This document shows positions 9,302-18,472 of a stretch of DNA of 64,000 nucleotides, one piece after another. The stretch covers positions 1 to 64,000 of the forward strand of contig JAJBVT010000100.1 in assembly GCA_020859685.1 (NCBI GenBank), in the 5' to 3' direction. How positions within the stretch are numbered: the stretch's first letter is position 1; each line of letters starts with the position of its first letter. The translations under genes and the position numbers were made by a program. This DNA is from Rikenellaceae bacterium. Lineage in GTDB: Bacteria; Bacteroidota; Bacteroidia; Bacteroidales; Rikenellaceae. The notes beneath the pieces are model-generated. The model was not told where the DNA came from, searched no databases, and saw only the letters and a list, made by a program, of their open reading frames with translations.

Positions 9302-10241
9302 TCACTGAATGCAACTATCCTGGTCTCGCCCGCCCCGCGGCACTGGTGTGCGGACGGCACCCGCCACCAAATCGCGGTAATGCGAAGGTGAACAGCCGGT
9401 ATTTCGTTTGAACTGCCGGTTGAAATGGCGATATTCTGGTATCCCGATTCATAAGCTACCTGCGATACGTTCAGGTGGGTATTCACCATTAGCTTGCAGG
9501 CGAACCCGATGCGGATATCCGACAGGCATTCGAAAATACTCTTCTGGGTGCCTTTTGAAATAGCGACACAGGGCGGCCGGGTTGAAACCGGCCATTGCGG
9601 AAATCTCCTCCAGCGACTGATTGCATTTGAAGTTGTTGGTCAGGTAGCGATAGACCTTGTTTACCGGGTGGTTCTCATCCTCACCTATAAGGTTACCGCT
9701 CCACTGTTCGCTCGTGAGCAGTTTATAATCATCCATACGGCCCAGTATTTCCAGTATCCGAAGAAGTGCGTAGAGACGTTTTATACCGCGCCGCCGGTCC
9801 GGAAAATCCCTCGTACCGTGCATCCGGTCGAGCGACGGTGAGCTCAATTCCTCTTCGGCTCCTTCAGAGCAGGTCGAAGACCACGGCGAACCCCTCCAAC
9901 GCCGCCATATCGCCGGGTAATATATCACCCGAAAACTGTATGACCTCCGACCCGCTGACCCGCTCCGGGTCGTCCTCCGGCAGACCGTAACACATATGGT
10001 AATGAGGCAGGTTCGTACCGTACAACACCAGATCGCCCGGATAGTCGTCCATATAGTCTCCCGCGGCCCGTTTGCCGCCGCCGGAGATAATGACTATCAG
10101 CCCGTACTCCGGGTGGTTGTGCCACGGCATGGTGAAATAGGGGTAAACCTTATGCGAGAAGGAACTGCCGCGGTCGTGTATGATTTTCTCATACAACATA
10201 ACCCCCGGACAGATATTCTCGATTTTACCCATCAACGGCAA
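9302..10241 (-). pseudogene. AraC-family transcriptional regulator, frameshifted
   Basis: The pieces of one regulator lie in three frames. The first (10241-9864) gives an N-terminal cupin domain (PYFTMPWHNHPEYGL) and ends at an in-frame TGA, after which RSRRGIEL continues in the same frame. A second frame (about 9820-9565) carries LLRILEILGRMDDYKLL and the first helix-turn-helix (QSLEEISAMAGFNPAALCRYF). A shift at the A-run near 9560 leads to ECLSDIRIGFACKL and NVSQVAYESGYQNIA; another near 9430 restores FNRQFKRNTGCSPSHYRDLV. At least three frameshifts plus one stop make it non-functional. Order and content match intact AraC cupin regulators. Confidence 0.88.
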
Positions 10242-10510
10242 AAATAGTATAATAATCGGCAGAATGATAATTTAGCCGACCGGCGGGTAAAGCCTATTTC
10301 TAAAAATACCGTTGGGCTATCTTTTCGGAGGATTTTACCCGGAATTAACGTAGGGGTAATTACATGTCGTTACAAAATCACACCAAAATCCGAACTCCTT
10401 CCCTATATAAGAAAGAGAGGGGAAGAATAAATCCTTCCCATCTCTTTCTTATCCTCCCGGTCTCTATTCCTGGTTAGCCAGATACCCCGGAGTAAAACCG
10501 TCCACCGACC
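10242..10510. other. intergenic region with a long hairpin terminator
   Basis: Gene-free stretch between the AraC pseudogene and the end of the glycosidase gene. Its one feature is the long hairpin at 10407-10452, listed separately. Confidence 0.5.
10407..10452. terminator. long hairpin, likely bidirectional terminator
   Basis: ATAAGAAAGAGA (10407-10418) pairs perfectly with TCTCTTTCTTAT (10441-10452), with an inner GGGAAG/CTTCCC. It lies downstream of the glycosidase on the minus strand and has the purine-arm/pyrimidine-arm form of other terminators in this window. Confidence 0.65.
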
Positions 10511-13500
10511 TCAATACTGCGCGTCCGAGTGCATAACGGCACCGCCTTCGGCCGCATGGATTTCCAGCCCGTCGAAAGATACTCCGCCGGCATTGCGGAC
10601 CCGCAGACCGCGTCCCGCATCTATATGGCAATTTTCGAAGTGGAATACATCGCTTCCGAACGGCGCATCGGCGTAACCGAACATCGTCCCGGCGCTCTGC
10701 ACATTACCTGTCACGTTCCGGATACGGATATTGCGGAGTCTCGTAAGTTCGGGCGCCACGGGGGCCAGTTCGCCGACCATTCGCCACTCCATATTGATAT
10801 CCAGCATCGAACGAGTATCGTTAAGGACGATATCCTCGAACAGAATATTTTCCACCACCCCGCCGCGGCTGGGCTGCGATTTGAAACGTATCGGACCCCA
10901 GTTATCGCCGTCCATCCGGCAGTTGCGCACCGTGACGTTACGCACCCCGCCCGTAATTTCGCTGCCGATTGCGACGCCTCCGTGGCCGTATGCGAAATGA
11001 CAATCCTCGATAAGGATATTCTCACAGGGGCGCGCTACACGGCGGCCGTCGTCGTCCTTCCCGGCCTTGATGGAGATACAGTCGTCGTTCACATCTATGT
11101 AGACCCGGGCGATATAAACGTCGTTGGAAGAATCCACGTCTATTCCGTCGGAACTCGGTATGGTATGGTCAGACGTTATATTAAGGTCCTCGGCACGGAA
11201 ACCGTCGGTATAGAGAATATGGAGGCACCACGACGCCTGGTCCCGCAGGTTGAGTCCCGAAATCGAACCGCCGTCGCAGTTCGTAAAGCACAGCAACCGG
11301 GGCCGCCCGGTCCGGCCGAACGGCACTACATCCGTCCATTCCACACCGCTGCCGTATATCGTCCCCTCCCCGCTGACCCGGACACCCGGGCTGTCGGTAA
11401 AATTGAGGAACGCGCACCTCCATTCCCTCTCGATTCCCTCGAACCGGGTGGGAATTACCGGGAACTCCTCCGGCGATATGGCGGCCGAGAGAACACCTCC
11501 CTTGCCCACATAAAGATCCACCCCGGCGGGGAAGAACAGGGCGCCGCTCATAAATACTCCATCGGGTACAGCCACGGTTCCACCGCCTGAGGCGTGGGCA
11601 ACATCTATAACCTGCTGTATGATTGCGGTGTTCACCGTCTCTCCGTCGCCTACGGCTCCGTATCGTGTTATATCGTACTGGTCCGTTGCGGTCTTTAGGG
11701 AAATTACGGTACTTTCCCACGGTTCAAGACTGAACTCCACCACGGTGCAGCCGTCCTCGATGCGGGAATCCACCGCCGAAACGGTCCCGGCCACAGCATC
11801 CCACGACTCCACGCGACCGATTTTGTCGAATTCGGCCGTGAATGTGCAGGCGTGTTCCCCTTCGTTAAATATAAAGTACATATCCGCGTCCGGAAGCACC
11901 CGGCGGGTATAACGGATATGCCGGAACGGATCGCCTGGCAACTCGCCCTGCCGCGGACGACCGGCGGCGGGGCGTTCCCGCTCGCGGCGTATTTTCATCT
12001 CCGGGGTGGGCATGGCTGCGGCGACCGTGCGGGTCCACACTGCCGACGGCTCCACCGTCCAGCCCGTATAATCGGGGAACGGCTGCGGGCGGGTGAAGGT
12101 TCGACCTACCAGCATATCGGGCTTCTTACCCCAGACGAGTATCGTACCACCGCGGGAGCCGAACTCTTCGATAACACTCCAGGCCTCCGCGGTGATTGCG
12201 TCGGCCGACGGAATAATAAGGGTGGTGTATTTCTGCCCGCTCCGGTTCCGCAAGTATCCCGGCCCCACGGTAAGCGCTTCGGTAAAAGCGTCGTCCGGCA
12301 CGTAGTCGAAGTTGTACTGGTGTTCCAGCATGGTGTTGGTCAGGGCCGTTATATGGTCGAACATGGCGTTGTTCTCCAACCACATCGTAGAAGTGGGATA
12401 ATACATAGCCACCCGTGCGCCCGGCTCGCCCTGAGCCATCAGATATGTCGCCCGGTTGGTATACTCGTTCAGCCCCTTCATACCCGGCGCGGCCATCCAG
12501 TTGGGACGGTCCGGACCCGAACCCCAGAACATAAATTCGAAGAAGTTTATACCCCTCACTATCTGGTAGTCAACCACGTATTTAGCCTGCGGGATAGTGG
12601 GGGAAGTATAGTACGCCGCAAAGCTCTCGCTGAATGCACGCGGTTTGCCGTAGACGTGCGACACGGACGAGGCCAGCATCGGGAAATCGGCCACGGTACC
12701 GGGCCAAATCTGGTCCCATATCGCATCCACACCCGGAACTTGGACCTTACTCAGAGCCCGGAAAAAGTCCCCTTCGGCACGGACGCAAACCGGCATATTG
12801 TGCTCGTTGTTCAGGTGCGTGATATGGGCAAGGCCGTTTTCGGCGCACCAGTCGGCCTGCTGTTTGAAGAAACTGTCGGCGAACATCGCCGACCAGACGT
12901 CCCAGTAGTCGGCCTTGAACCGTTTCTGCTCCTCGGTCTTAATCGGAGCGAACAGTGACGCAAGGTACGGCACCGGGTCGTAACCTTTGGCTTCTATAAA
13001 TGCATCGACTATGGCCGGAGTCCACGGCGTATGGGCATAGTCCGGCTCGTCTCCGCGGAAACCGAGTACGGTCGTACCCAGCTCGTCGCCGAGATATTTT
13101 TTATACTGTTCGTGCGTCCAGTCGATAAACTGCCGCACGGCAGCGGGATTCAGGTAGTCGCACAGAGAATTGGAGGTATCCTTTCCCCCGTCGGGATTGT
13201 TGACCGCGCGGGTCTACGCCGTGCGAAAATCGTCCTTGACCAGCAGTATATTCCAATCCTGCAAACCGGCGCGGAAATCGATCGTACCGTCCGCTATCGG
13301 TACCATACGGTTACTTATCCCGTCGGCCGAAACGGCGACCGCACTGAGGGCTTCTGCCCCCACCCCGTGGCTACGAAGCTCCTGACCGGCCGCTACCGGG
13401 ATAGTATCATATACGACAAGGGCCTGCATCCGGAGGTCGGGCCGTTCGCTGGTAAACTTACCGCCCGCAAACCCGCTCGGGTATTTACCCTCGTCGATAA

Positions 13501-13846
13501 GCCACACCTTCATTCCCCGTTTCTTCGCTTCCTCCACTCCGACACGGATAGCTTCGAACCACTCGTCCGAAAGATATTCGTAAGGCAGCCCGTACCCGGC
13601 CTCGAAAATTACGGAGCGGAACCCCTTCGCAACCATCGAATCGAGGTCGTGCCGGATGGTCTCGAGGTCCATATCGCCCTGCCACCCCCAAATAACATGA
13701 CTCGCAAAATCGACCGGAGGCAGGTCGAAGTTCTCCTTCAGGACGGACGTCTCTGTGCGGTGGATACCCTCCCACGACCTCTGACCGGCCGCAGTACCAC
13801 ACAGGGCAACAATAAATAAAACAGTAACAGACAGATATTTTCTCAT
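10511..13846 (-). pseudogene. GH106-like/GH28 glycoside hydrolase fusion, interrupted by an in-frame TAG
   Basis: One frame of 1111 sense codons plus a single TAG (13214-13216, codon 211). The N-terminus has a signal peptide (MRKYLSVTVLFIVALCGTAAG). Residues about 30-560 look like the GH106-type alpha-L-rhamnosidase barrel (GWQGDMDLETIRHD, KVWLIDEGKYPSGF, TVLGFRGDEPDY, HITHLNNEHNMP). From about residue 705 comes a complete GH28 polygalacturonase fold (YGAVGDGETVNT, SSDGIDVDSSNDV, NDDCISIKAG, YGHGGVAIGSE, IRFKS). The frame is open and conserved-looking on both sides of the TAG (DDFRTA before, TRAVNNPDGGKDTSNSLCDY after). The enzyme would act on rhamnose- and galacturonate-containing pectin. 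As it stands the first 210 residues would be made alone, unless the TAG is read through; the next ATG is at 13138. Confidence 0.88.
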
Positions 13847-14166
13847 TGGGTTATGAATTTAAAGAAGAGGGTCCAAATTAAAAAAATTTACCCGGCGTTG
13901 AAAATCGCAGGTACGATTTTCCATAATCTTTCCCGGATATGGCATAATTTCCTGCCGGAATATGTCTGGAAAAACCGTAAAATACTCCCGTTCAAAGGTC
14001 GGGGAACAGTCCGGCAATCGATAATGAATGAATGTGTATAACCACCGGCGGTACCGGCCGGCGTAGAAGCAATAATGGACTTACGGGAAAAGTCATTTGA
14101 GCCTTACAATAAAGCCGTTCCCAATCTTTTGCCCTTCCTTTGCAGTGGTAAACAACAAAGAAAAAT
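13847..14166. other. divergent intergenic region
   Basis: 320 bases between the glycosidase (minus) and the hydrolase gene (plus). It must contain both promoters, but I see no full TTTG-N19-TAnnTTTG match; TTCCTTTG near 14137 is a weak -7 candidate for the plus strand. No RNA structure stands out. Confidence 0.4.
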
Positions 14167-15219
14167 ATGTATTACAAAATCATTATAATAACGGCTGTTG
14201 CGGCCACGACATTGTTCGCAGGCTTAGCTAACGAAAAAACAGAAAACGAGATGAAAGTACCGGCATTGACTACCGTGTGGGATAAGACCTTCCCGCAAAG
14301 CGACAAGACAGCTCACATGAAAGTACAGTTCACCAACCGCTTCGGCATCACCCTTACGGGCGACCTGTATACGCCGAAAAACGCCGAAGGCCGACTGCCC
14401 GCTATCGCCGTCTGCGGTCCGTTCGGGGCGGTGAAAGAGCAATCGTCGGGGTTGTATGCCCAGACGATGGCCGAGCGCGGGTTTATCGCCCTCGCGTTCG
14501 ACCCGTCATTTACCGGGGAGAGCGGCGGCCAGCCCCGGTATGTGGCCTCGCCAGATATCAACACCGAGGATTTCAGCGCGGCCGTGGATTATCTCTCCAT
14601 ACAGGATAACGTCGACCCCGAACGCATCGGTATCATCGGTATATGCGGTTGGGGTGGGCTGGCTCTCAACGCCGCAGCAATCGATACCCGCATCAGGGCG
14701 ACCGTCGCCTCCACGATGTACGATATGAGCCGAGTCAACGCGAACGGCTACAACGACTCTATGGATGCGGACGCCCGGTACGAACTTCGCCGACAGCTGA
14801 ACGAGCAGCGAACCTCCGATGCCCGGACCGGAACCTATGCTCTCAGCGGAGGTGTGGTAGATCCTCTCCCCGATGATGCCCCGCAGTTCATTCGCGACTA
14901 TCACGCCTATTACAAGACCGCTCGCGGCTACCACGAGCGGTCTCTCAACTCCAACGACGGCTGGAACGCGACATCGCCGCTGTCGTTTATCAATACACAG
15001 CAACTCTCCTACGCCGCAGAAATCCGCAACCCGGTGCTTATCGTTCACGGAGAAAAGGCCCATTCCCGATACTTCGGTGAGGATGCTTTCCAAAAACTTA
15101 CCGGGGACAATAAAGAACTTCTCGTTATCTCCGGCGCCAGCCATACCGACCTGTACGACCGCACGGATATAATACCGTTCGATAAATTGGAATCTTTCTT
15201 TACCCAGAACCTCAAATAG
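14167..15219 (+). CDS. alpha/beta hydrolase (YcjY/dienelactone hydrolase type)
   Basis: 350 residues with a probable signal sequence ([21 protein letters not shown]). The core is an alpha/beta hydrolase: [18 protein letters not shown], then [14 protein letters not shown] and the elbow [14 protein letters not shown], then [13 protein letters not shown] and [11 protein letters not shown] (His). The elbow has Cys rather than Ser at the nucleophile position, as in dienelactone hydrolase-like relatives. The gene ends in TAG one base before the acetyltransferase gene begins, so the two and the following lipoprotein gene form a tight operon. The substrate is unknown. Confidence 0.87.
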   Translation: MYYKIIIITAVAATTLFAGLANEKTENEMKVPALTTVWDKTFPQSDKTAHMKVQFTNRFGITLTGDLYTPKNAEGRLPAIAVCGPFGAVKEQSSGLYAQTMAERGFIALAFDPSFTGESGGQPRYVASPDINTEDFSAAVDYLSIQDNVDPERIGIIGICGWGGLALNAAAIDTRIRATVASTMYDMSRVNANGYNDSMDADARYELRRQLNEQRTSDARTGTYALSGGVVDPLPDDAPQFIRDYHAYYKTARGYHERSLNSNDGWNATSPLSFINTQQLSYAAEIRNPVLIVHGEKAHSRYFGEDAFQKLTGDNKELLVISGASHTDLYDRTDIIPFDKLESFFTQNLK

Positions 15220-15220
15220 T

Positions 15221-15784
15221 ATGGATATTTTCGAGAGGATGCGCGCTGGCGAACTTATCCGCGATACGGACCCGGGATTCGACGAGCTGATGGCCGCGCA
15301 GCTCAACGGCATGAGGCTGGTGGGGCAGCTCAATTCGTCCTACCACACAAAAGAAGAGACCCTGACGGTGCTGCGCGAACTCACCGGACAGGACATCGAC
15401 GAGTCCGTATGGGTTATCCCCCCGTTCTACACCGATTTCGGAAGGTTTATCCGGTTCGGCAAAGGGGTATTCGTAAACAACGGATGCACCTTTATGGATC
15501 GCGGTGGAATCACCCTTGAGGAGGGAGCATACGTGGGGCCGAATGTGAATATTATTACCGAGAACCATGCCGAGCAACCGGAGCTTCGACGGTTCGTCTA
15601 CTCCCGGCCCATCGTTATCGGCAGGAGGGCGTGGATAGGAGCGGCGGCCGTAATACTTCCGGGGGTGACTGTCGGCGAGAATGCCATCGTGGCCGCGGGT
15701 GCGGTCGTAACGAAGGACGTACCCGCGGATACAATAGTGGCAGGCGTACCGGCAAAGGTCGTAAGGAGAATAGAAGCGGGATGA
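15221..15784 (+). CDS. maltose/galactoside-type O-acetyltransferase
   Basis: 187 residues. The N-terminal helical Mac domain ([17 protein letters not shown]) is followed by a left-handed beta-helix of hexapeptide repeats: [34 protein letters not shown] with the catalytic His, and [20 protein letters not shown]. It ends in the standard [15 protein letters not shown]. It transfers acetyl from acetyl-CoA to a sugar or related hydroxyl in the cytoplasm. It starts right after the hydrolase gene and its stop overlaps the next start (ATGA), so translation is probably coupled. Confidence 0.93.
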   Translation: MDIFERMRAGELIRDTDPGFDELMAAQLNGMRLVGQLNSSYHTKEETLTVLRELTGQDIDESVWVIPPFYTDFGRFIRFGKGVFVNNGCTFMDRGGITLEEGAYVGPNVNIITENHAEQPELRRFVYSRPIVIGRRAWIGAAAVILPGVTVGENAIVAAGAVVTKDVPADTIVAGVPAKVVRRIEAG

Positions 15785-16263
15785 GGTCGTATACGATATT
15801 GTCTGTCTTAATAATTATTTGTTGGGCGGCGGCGTGCAGTCCGTCGGACACCGACGCTCCCACGGAAAACGGCGACAACAATGGAACGGAATTGGAAACT
15901 GACAAGGATATGAAAATAGAAATCAGAACAGGCTCTGCCGTCTTCAGGGCCACACTCGGTGACAATGCCACCGCCGCGGCGTTCCGGGAAATGCTGCCGC
16001 TGACCATCGAGATGGATGACGTTAACCGTAACGAGAAATATTCGCTCCTTGGCCGGAACCTTCCCGCCTCGGCCGTGAAACCGGGAACCATCCATACCGG
16101 CGACCTGATGCTCTGGGGTTCGGACGGACTTGTACTTTTTTATAAGACATTCCAAACCTCATACGGTTACACCCCGCTGGGAAAGATCGACAATCCGGCC
16201 GGACTGGAATCCGCCCTCGGTCCGGGAACGGTTACGGTAAGTTTTATATTGGCAGATAAATAG
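15781..16263 (+). CDS. cyclophilin-like fold lipoprotein
   Basis: 160 residues from the ATG that overlaps the previous stop codon by four bases. A lipoprotein signal ([19 protein letters not shown]) ends in Cys19. The body resembles the cyclophilin-like (DUF369-type) domain: [49 protein letters not shown] and [14 protein letters not shown] longer frame begins 50 codons earlier but overlaps the acetyltransferase. Molecular role unknown; with its two upstream neighbours it forms a three-gene cluster. Confidence 0.85.
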   Translation: MRSYTILSVLIIICWAAACSPSDTDAPTENGDNNGTELETDKDMKIEIRTGSAVFRATLGDNATAAAFREMLPLTIEMDDVNRNEKYSLLGRNLPASAVKPGTIHTGDLMLWGSDGLVLFYKTFQTSYGYTPLGKIDNPAGLESALGPGTVTVSFILADK

Positions 16264-16270
16264 CCGGTCC

Positions 16271-16532
16271 GGGGGATTGCAGATCCCCCGCCTCCCGGCA
16301 GGGCCGTCTAAAAGAACAGCATAAGGTGTACCCGAAATTATGTAGTACAAAAAAACTGCATCATTTAGTGGAAAGGGGGGATTGCAGATCCACCCGCCTC
16401 CCGGCGGGGCCGTCCAAAAGAACAACAGAAGGTGCACCAGAAATTATGTAGTACAAAAAACTGCATCAATTAGTGGGAGGGGGGATTGCAGATCCCCCGC
16501 CTCCCGGCGGGGCCGTCTAAAAGAACAGCATT
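16271..16532. repeat. tandem repeat, about 105 bp x 2.5
   Basis: Copies start at 16271, 16376 and 16480. Each begins with the hairpin GGGGGAT-TGCAG-ATCCCCC (one base differs in copy 2), followed by GCCTCCCGGCGGGGCCGTC, AAAAGAACA, AATTATGTAGTACAAAA and CTGCATCA. Copy 3 is cut off after AAAAGAACAGCA. The copies differ at a few positions, so this is a true but diverging array. No protein-coding reading is credible. Confidence 0.88.
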
Positions 16533-16550
16533 AGTGCCGAAAGCACTTAT

Positions 16551-16608
16551 ATAAAAGAAAATAGGGACTATCCTTGTGCAAGCACGGGTAGTCCCTATCT
16601 TCTTTTAT
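16551..16608. terminator. very long hairpin next to the repeat array
   Basis: ATAAAAGAAAATAGGGACTA on the left pairs with TAGTCCCTATcTTCTTTTAT on the right, over a small GTG-CAAG-CAC apical hairpin; nearly 25 bp are paired. It is enclosed by a further inverted repeat, AAAAGAACAGC (16521-16531) and GCTGTTCTTTT (16620-16630). It could terminate transcription from either side. Confidence 0.65.
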
Positions 16609-16631
16609 GTCCTACGGACGCTGTTCTTTTG

Positions 16632-16718
16632 CGGAGAGTGGGGGATTCGAACCCCCGGTACGGTTGCCCGTACGGCAGTTTAGCAAACTGCTGGTTTCAG
16701 CCACTCACCCAACTCTCC
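16632..16718 (-). tRNA. tRNA-Ser(GCT)
   Basis: 87 bases. Acceptor stem GGAGAGT/ACTCTCC with discriminator G, D-arm GTGAGTGGCTGAAACC, anticodon arm CAGTTTGCTAAACTG (anticodon GCT, reads AGC/AGU), a long variable arm CCGTACGGGCAACCGTACCGG and T-arm GGGGGTTCGAATCCCCC. The long variable arm confirms a class II serine tRNA. CCA is not encoded. Confidence 0.97.
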
Positions 16719-16737
16719 GGGCTCATCGGAACCTAAA

Positions 16738-16774
16738 CTCCCGCCCACTGGCCTGCGACCTGCAGGCGGGAGTG
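16738..16774 (-). other. hairpin between promoter and tRNA-Ser
   Basis: ACTCCCGCC (16738-16746 region) pairs with GGCGGGAGT (16766-16774) around CTGC/GCAG. On the minus strand it sits between a promoter-like element and the tRNA, so it may be the 5' leader of the tRNA precursor or a terminator for the Sel1 gene. Confidence 0.5.
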
Positions 16775-16805
16775 CAAATGTAAATTATTTTTGATTATTT
16801 ACCAA
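16775..16805 (-). promoter_or_regulatory. tRNA-Ser promoter
   Basis: Minus-strand TTGG (16802-16805), a 19-base spacer and TACATTTG (16775-16782). The -7 box fits TAnnTTTG exactly and the -33 box is one base off. Confidence 0.55.
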
Positions 16806-16825
16806 CTCTCCCGGCCCATTTAAAA

Positions 16826-18376
16826 CTACACCAGCCATAAACAGGTCATCATCAGCGCCAGCCCCAGCGATATGGCCCCCATTATATAAATACGCTGTCT
16901 CTTAAAGCCGTTTCGGAAATAGAACATCAGCAAACCGCCCAGTGCAGCAACCGCTATTACCAGCATCAGGTACGGCAATATTCCCGATACAATTTTAACC
17001 AAAAGGTACAGAGCATAGTAAATCACGGCGGCAATTGCCAACGGAATCAATACAAAGCGTTGGAGAAGAGGCATTATAACGCTCCCCATCATGGCGTCCG
17101 TCATATCGTGGCTCTCTTCATACCGCTTTGAACCCGAGCTGCTTTCATAAACATCGTAAAACTTATAGGATTCAGTCTTCTGCTTCAGCCCGAGGATAAA
17201 ACCGACAACCCACAGGAACGGTGTAAGCGGTGATTTGAACATATTCCCCTCCATCGAGAAACCTGTCCAGCCGCGTATCATCCCGATAATCAAAGTCAGA
17301 GAGATAAAAGCCAACACGGCGATCGATGCAATCGAAAGTGCTTTATATAGTTTGGTCTTAGGCGCTACCGGTTCGAAGTCGGGTCCGTAGCCCACCTCTT
17401 CGAAGAACTGCCCAATCCCGCTATTCTGGATGCAGGTCGTATAGAGACTCTCCCCGTCTTTTCCCCGCACGAACAGGCCCACCAATACAGGTAAACTAAA
17501 TGCGATTACAAATCCATCGCCCCTTTCGGCGACGGCCATATAGACCATAAACAGAACCAAATTGGCCAGAAGCGCATAAATACCCTCCTTCTTTCTCAGG
17601 AACAGCATCACCGACCCGGTCAACAGAGCCAACCCTTGCAATAACAGCAGACTATATCCCAAATTGTCCCCATACGGGCCGAATCTGCCGACAGTCTTTA
17701 ATACAACAAACAGGGATAATAGGGCACTGATAATTATAAACAACGAAGGCAGGAACCCGCGGCGGTATGCCTTCGGGTCCAGGTCCCCGTCCTCGGTCAG
17801 CTTAAAATTGTTGCGTATCAATTCCACGTTTTCGGCCGCCGTCTCCTCACCGTTTTCGGCTGCTTCCAGCGACCAGTAAAGCGCTCCCTTGATATTCCGG
17901 CTCACACCGTAACCGTTCAGGTAATAGTATCCCGTGTTCACCTGAGCCATCGGGTAACCGCCGATAGCCCCGCTCTGCACATAATAGAAGGCCTTACGGC
18001 TGTCCTCCTTCACTCCCCAACCGTTGGCATAGAGAAGCGACAAATTGTACTGGGCCACGGCATGGCCGTATGCGGCTGCCCTGTGGTACCACTCGCTTGC
18101 CAGCTTATAGTCCTGCCCGCAATTTTTGCCGTCATGGTAATTGTAACCGAGCTGGAACATAGCCGACACATTATGCTCCTCCTCCGCCATACGATCAAGC
18201 ACGGCCATATCCGCGATGTCCGACAGGTCCTCGTAACCTTCGGGAACGGGACCCGCTTCGTTTGCCTCCTCGATTTTTACTTCCGTGACTTCCTCGATGC
18301 AGTTTTCCACCGTCAGTTCTTCGACGGCAGAGGGCACTTCCTCGTAACCGGGCTGCCTGTTTATCTCTTCATTCAT
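16826..18376 (-). CDS. Sel1-repeat membrane protein
   Basis: 516 residues from MNEEINRQPGYEE (an upstream ATG ten codons earlier is less likely). An acidic N-terminus (1-60) is followed by Sel1-like TPR repeats (about 65-185: MFQLGYNYHDG, ASEWYHRAAAYGHAVAQYNL, YANGWGVKEDSRKAFYY, GYYYLNGYGVSRNIKGALYW). From about residue 210 to the end there are some ten hydrophobic segments in pairs. The repeats should face the cytoplasm or periplasm as a protein-binding platform anchored by the membrane part. The role is unknown. It lies downstream of prs, separated by a terminator. Confidence 0.82.
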   Translation of the reverse strand: MNEEINRQPGYEEVPSAVEELTVENCIEEVTEVKIEEANEAGPVPEGYEDLSDIADMAVLDRMAEEEHNVSAMFQLGYNYHDGKNCGQDYKLASEWYHRAAAYGHAVAQYNLSLLYANGWGVKEDSRKAFYYVQSGAIGGYPMAQVNTGYYYLNGYGVSRNIKGALYWSLEAAENGEETAAENVELIRNNFKLTEDGDLDPKAYRRGFLPSLFIIISALLSLFVVLKTVGRFGPYGDNLGYSLLLLQGLALLTGSVMLFLRKKEGIYALLANLVLFMVYMAVAERGDGFVIAFSLPVLVGLFVRGKDGESLYTTCIQNSGIGQFFEEVGYGPDFEPVAPKTKLYKALSIASIAVLAFISLTLIIGMIRGWTGFSMEGNMFKSPLTPFLWVVGFILGLKQKTESYKFYDVYESSSGSKRYEESHDMTDAMMGSVIMPLLQRFVLIPLAIAAVIYYALYLLVKIVSGILPYLMLVIAVAALGGLLMFYFRNGFKRQRIYIMGAISLGLALMMTCLWLV

Positions 18377-18404
18377 AATCAGATAGGGGGTTAATTTCGG
18401 CCAC

Positions 18405-18450
18405 AAAATAAAAAATTTCCCCCGGAAATGAAAACACCCGGGGGAAATTT
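18405..18450 (-). terminator. prs terminator
   Basis: A 13-bp perfect stem (18413-18425 with 18438-18450), followed on the minus strand by TTTTTTATTTT. It lies directly after the prs stop codon. Confidence 0.85.
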
Positions 18451-18472
18451 ATACCGTTTTCGGACCGCTATC

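Noticed and set aside
9160..9489. Separate small gene after the AraC fragments
   Set aside because: Its sequence NTHLNVSQVAYESGYQNIA is the displaced second helix-turn-helix of the same AraC regulator, so it belongs to the pseudogene.
10529..11590. Long plus-strand frame within the glycosidase region
   Set aside because: Antisense shadow of the GH28 domain, whose catalytic motifs are clear on the minus strand.
16271..16532. CRISPR array
   Set aside because: Repeats are about 105 bp and contiguous, with no short constant repeat alternating with unique spacers and no cas genes.
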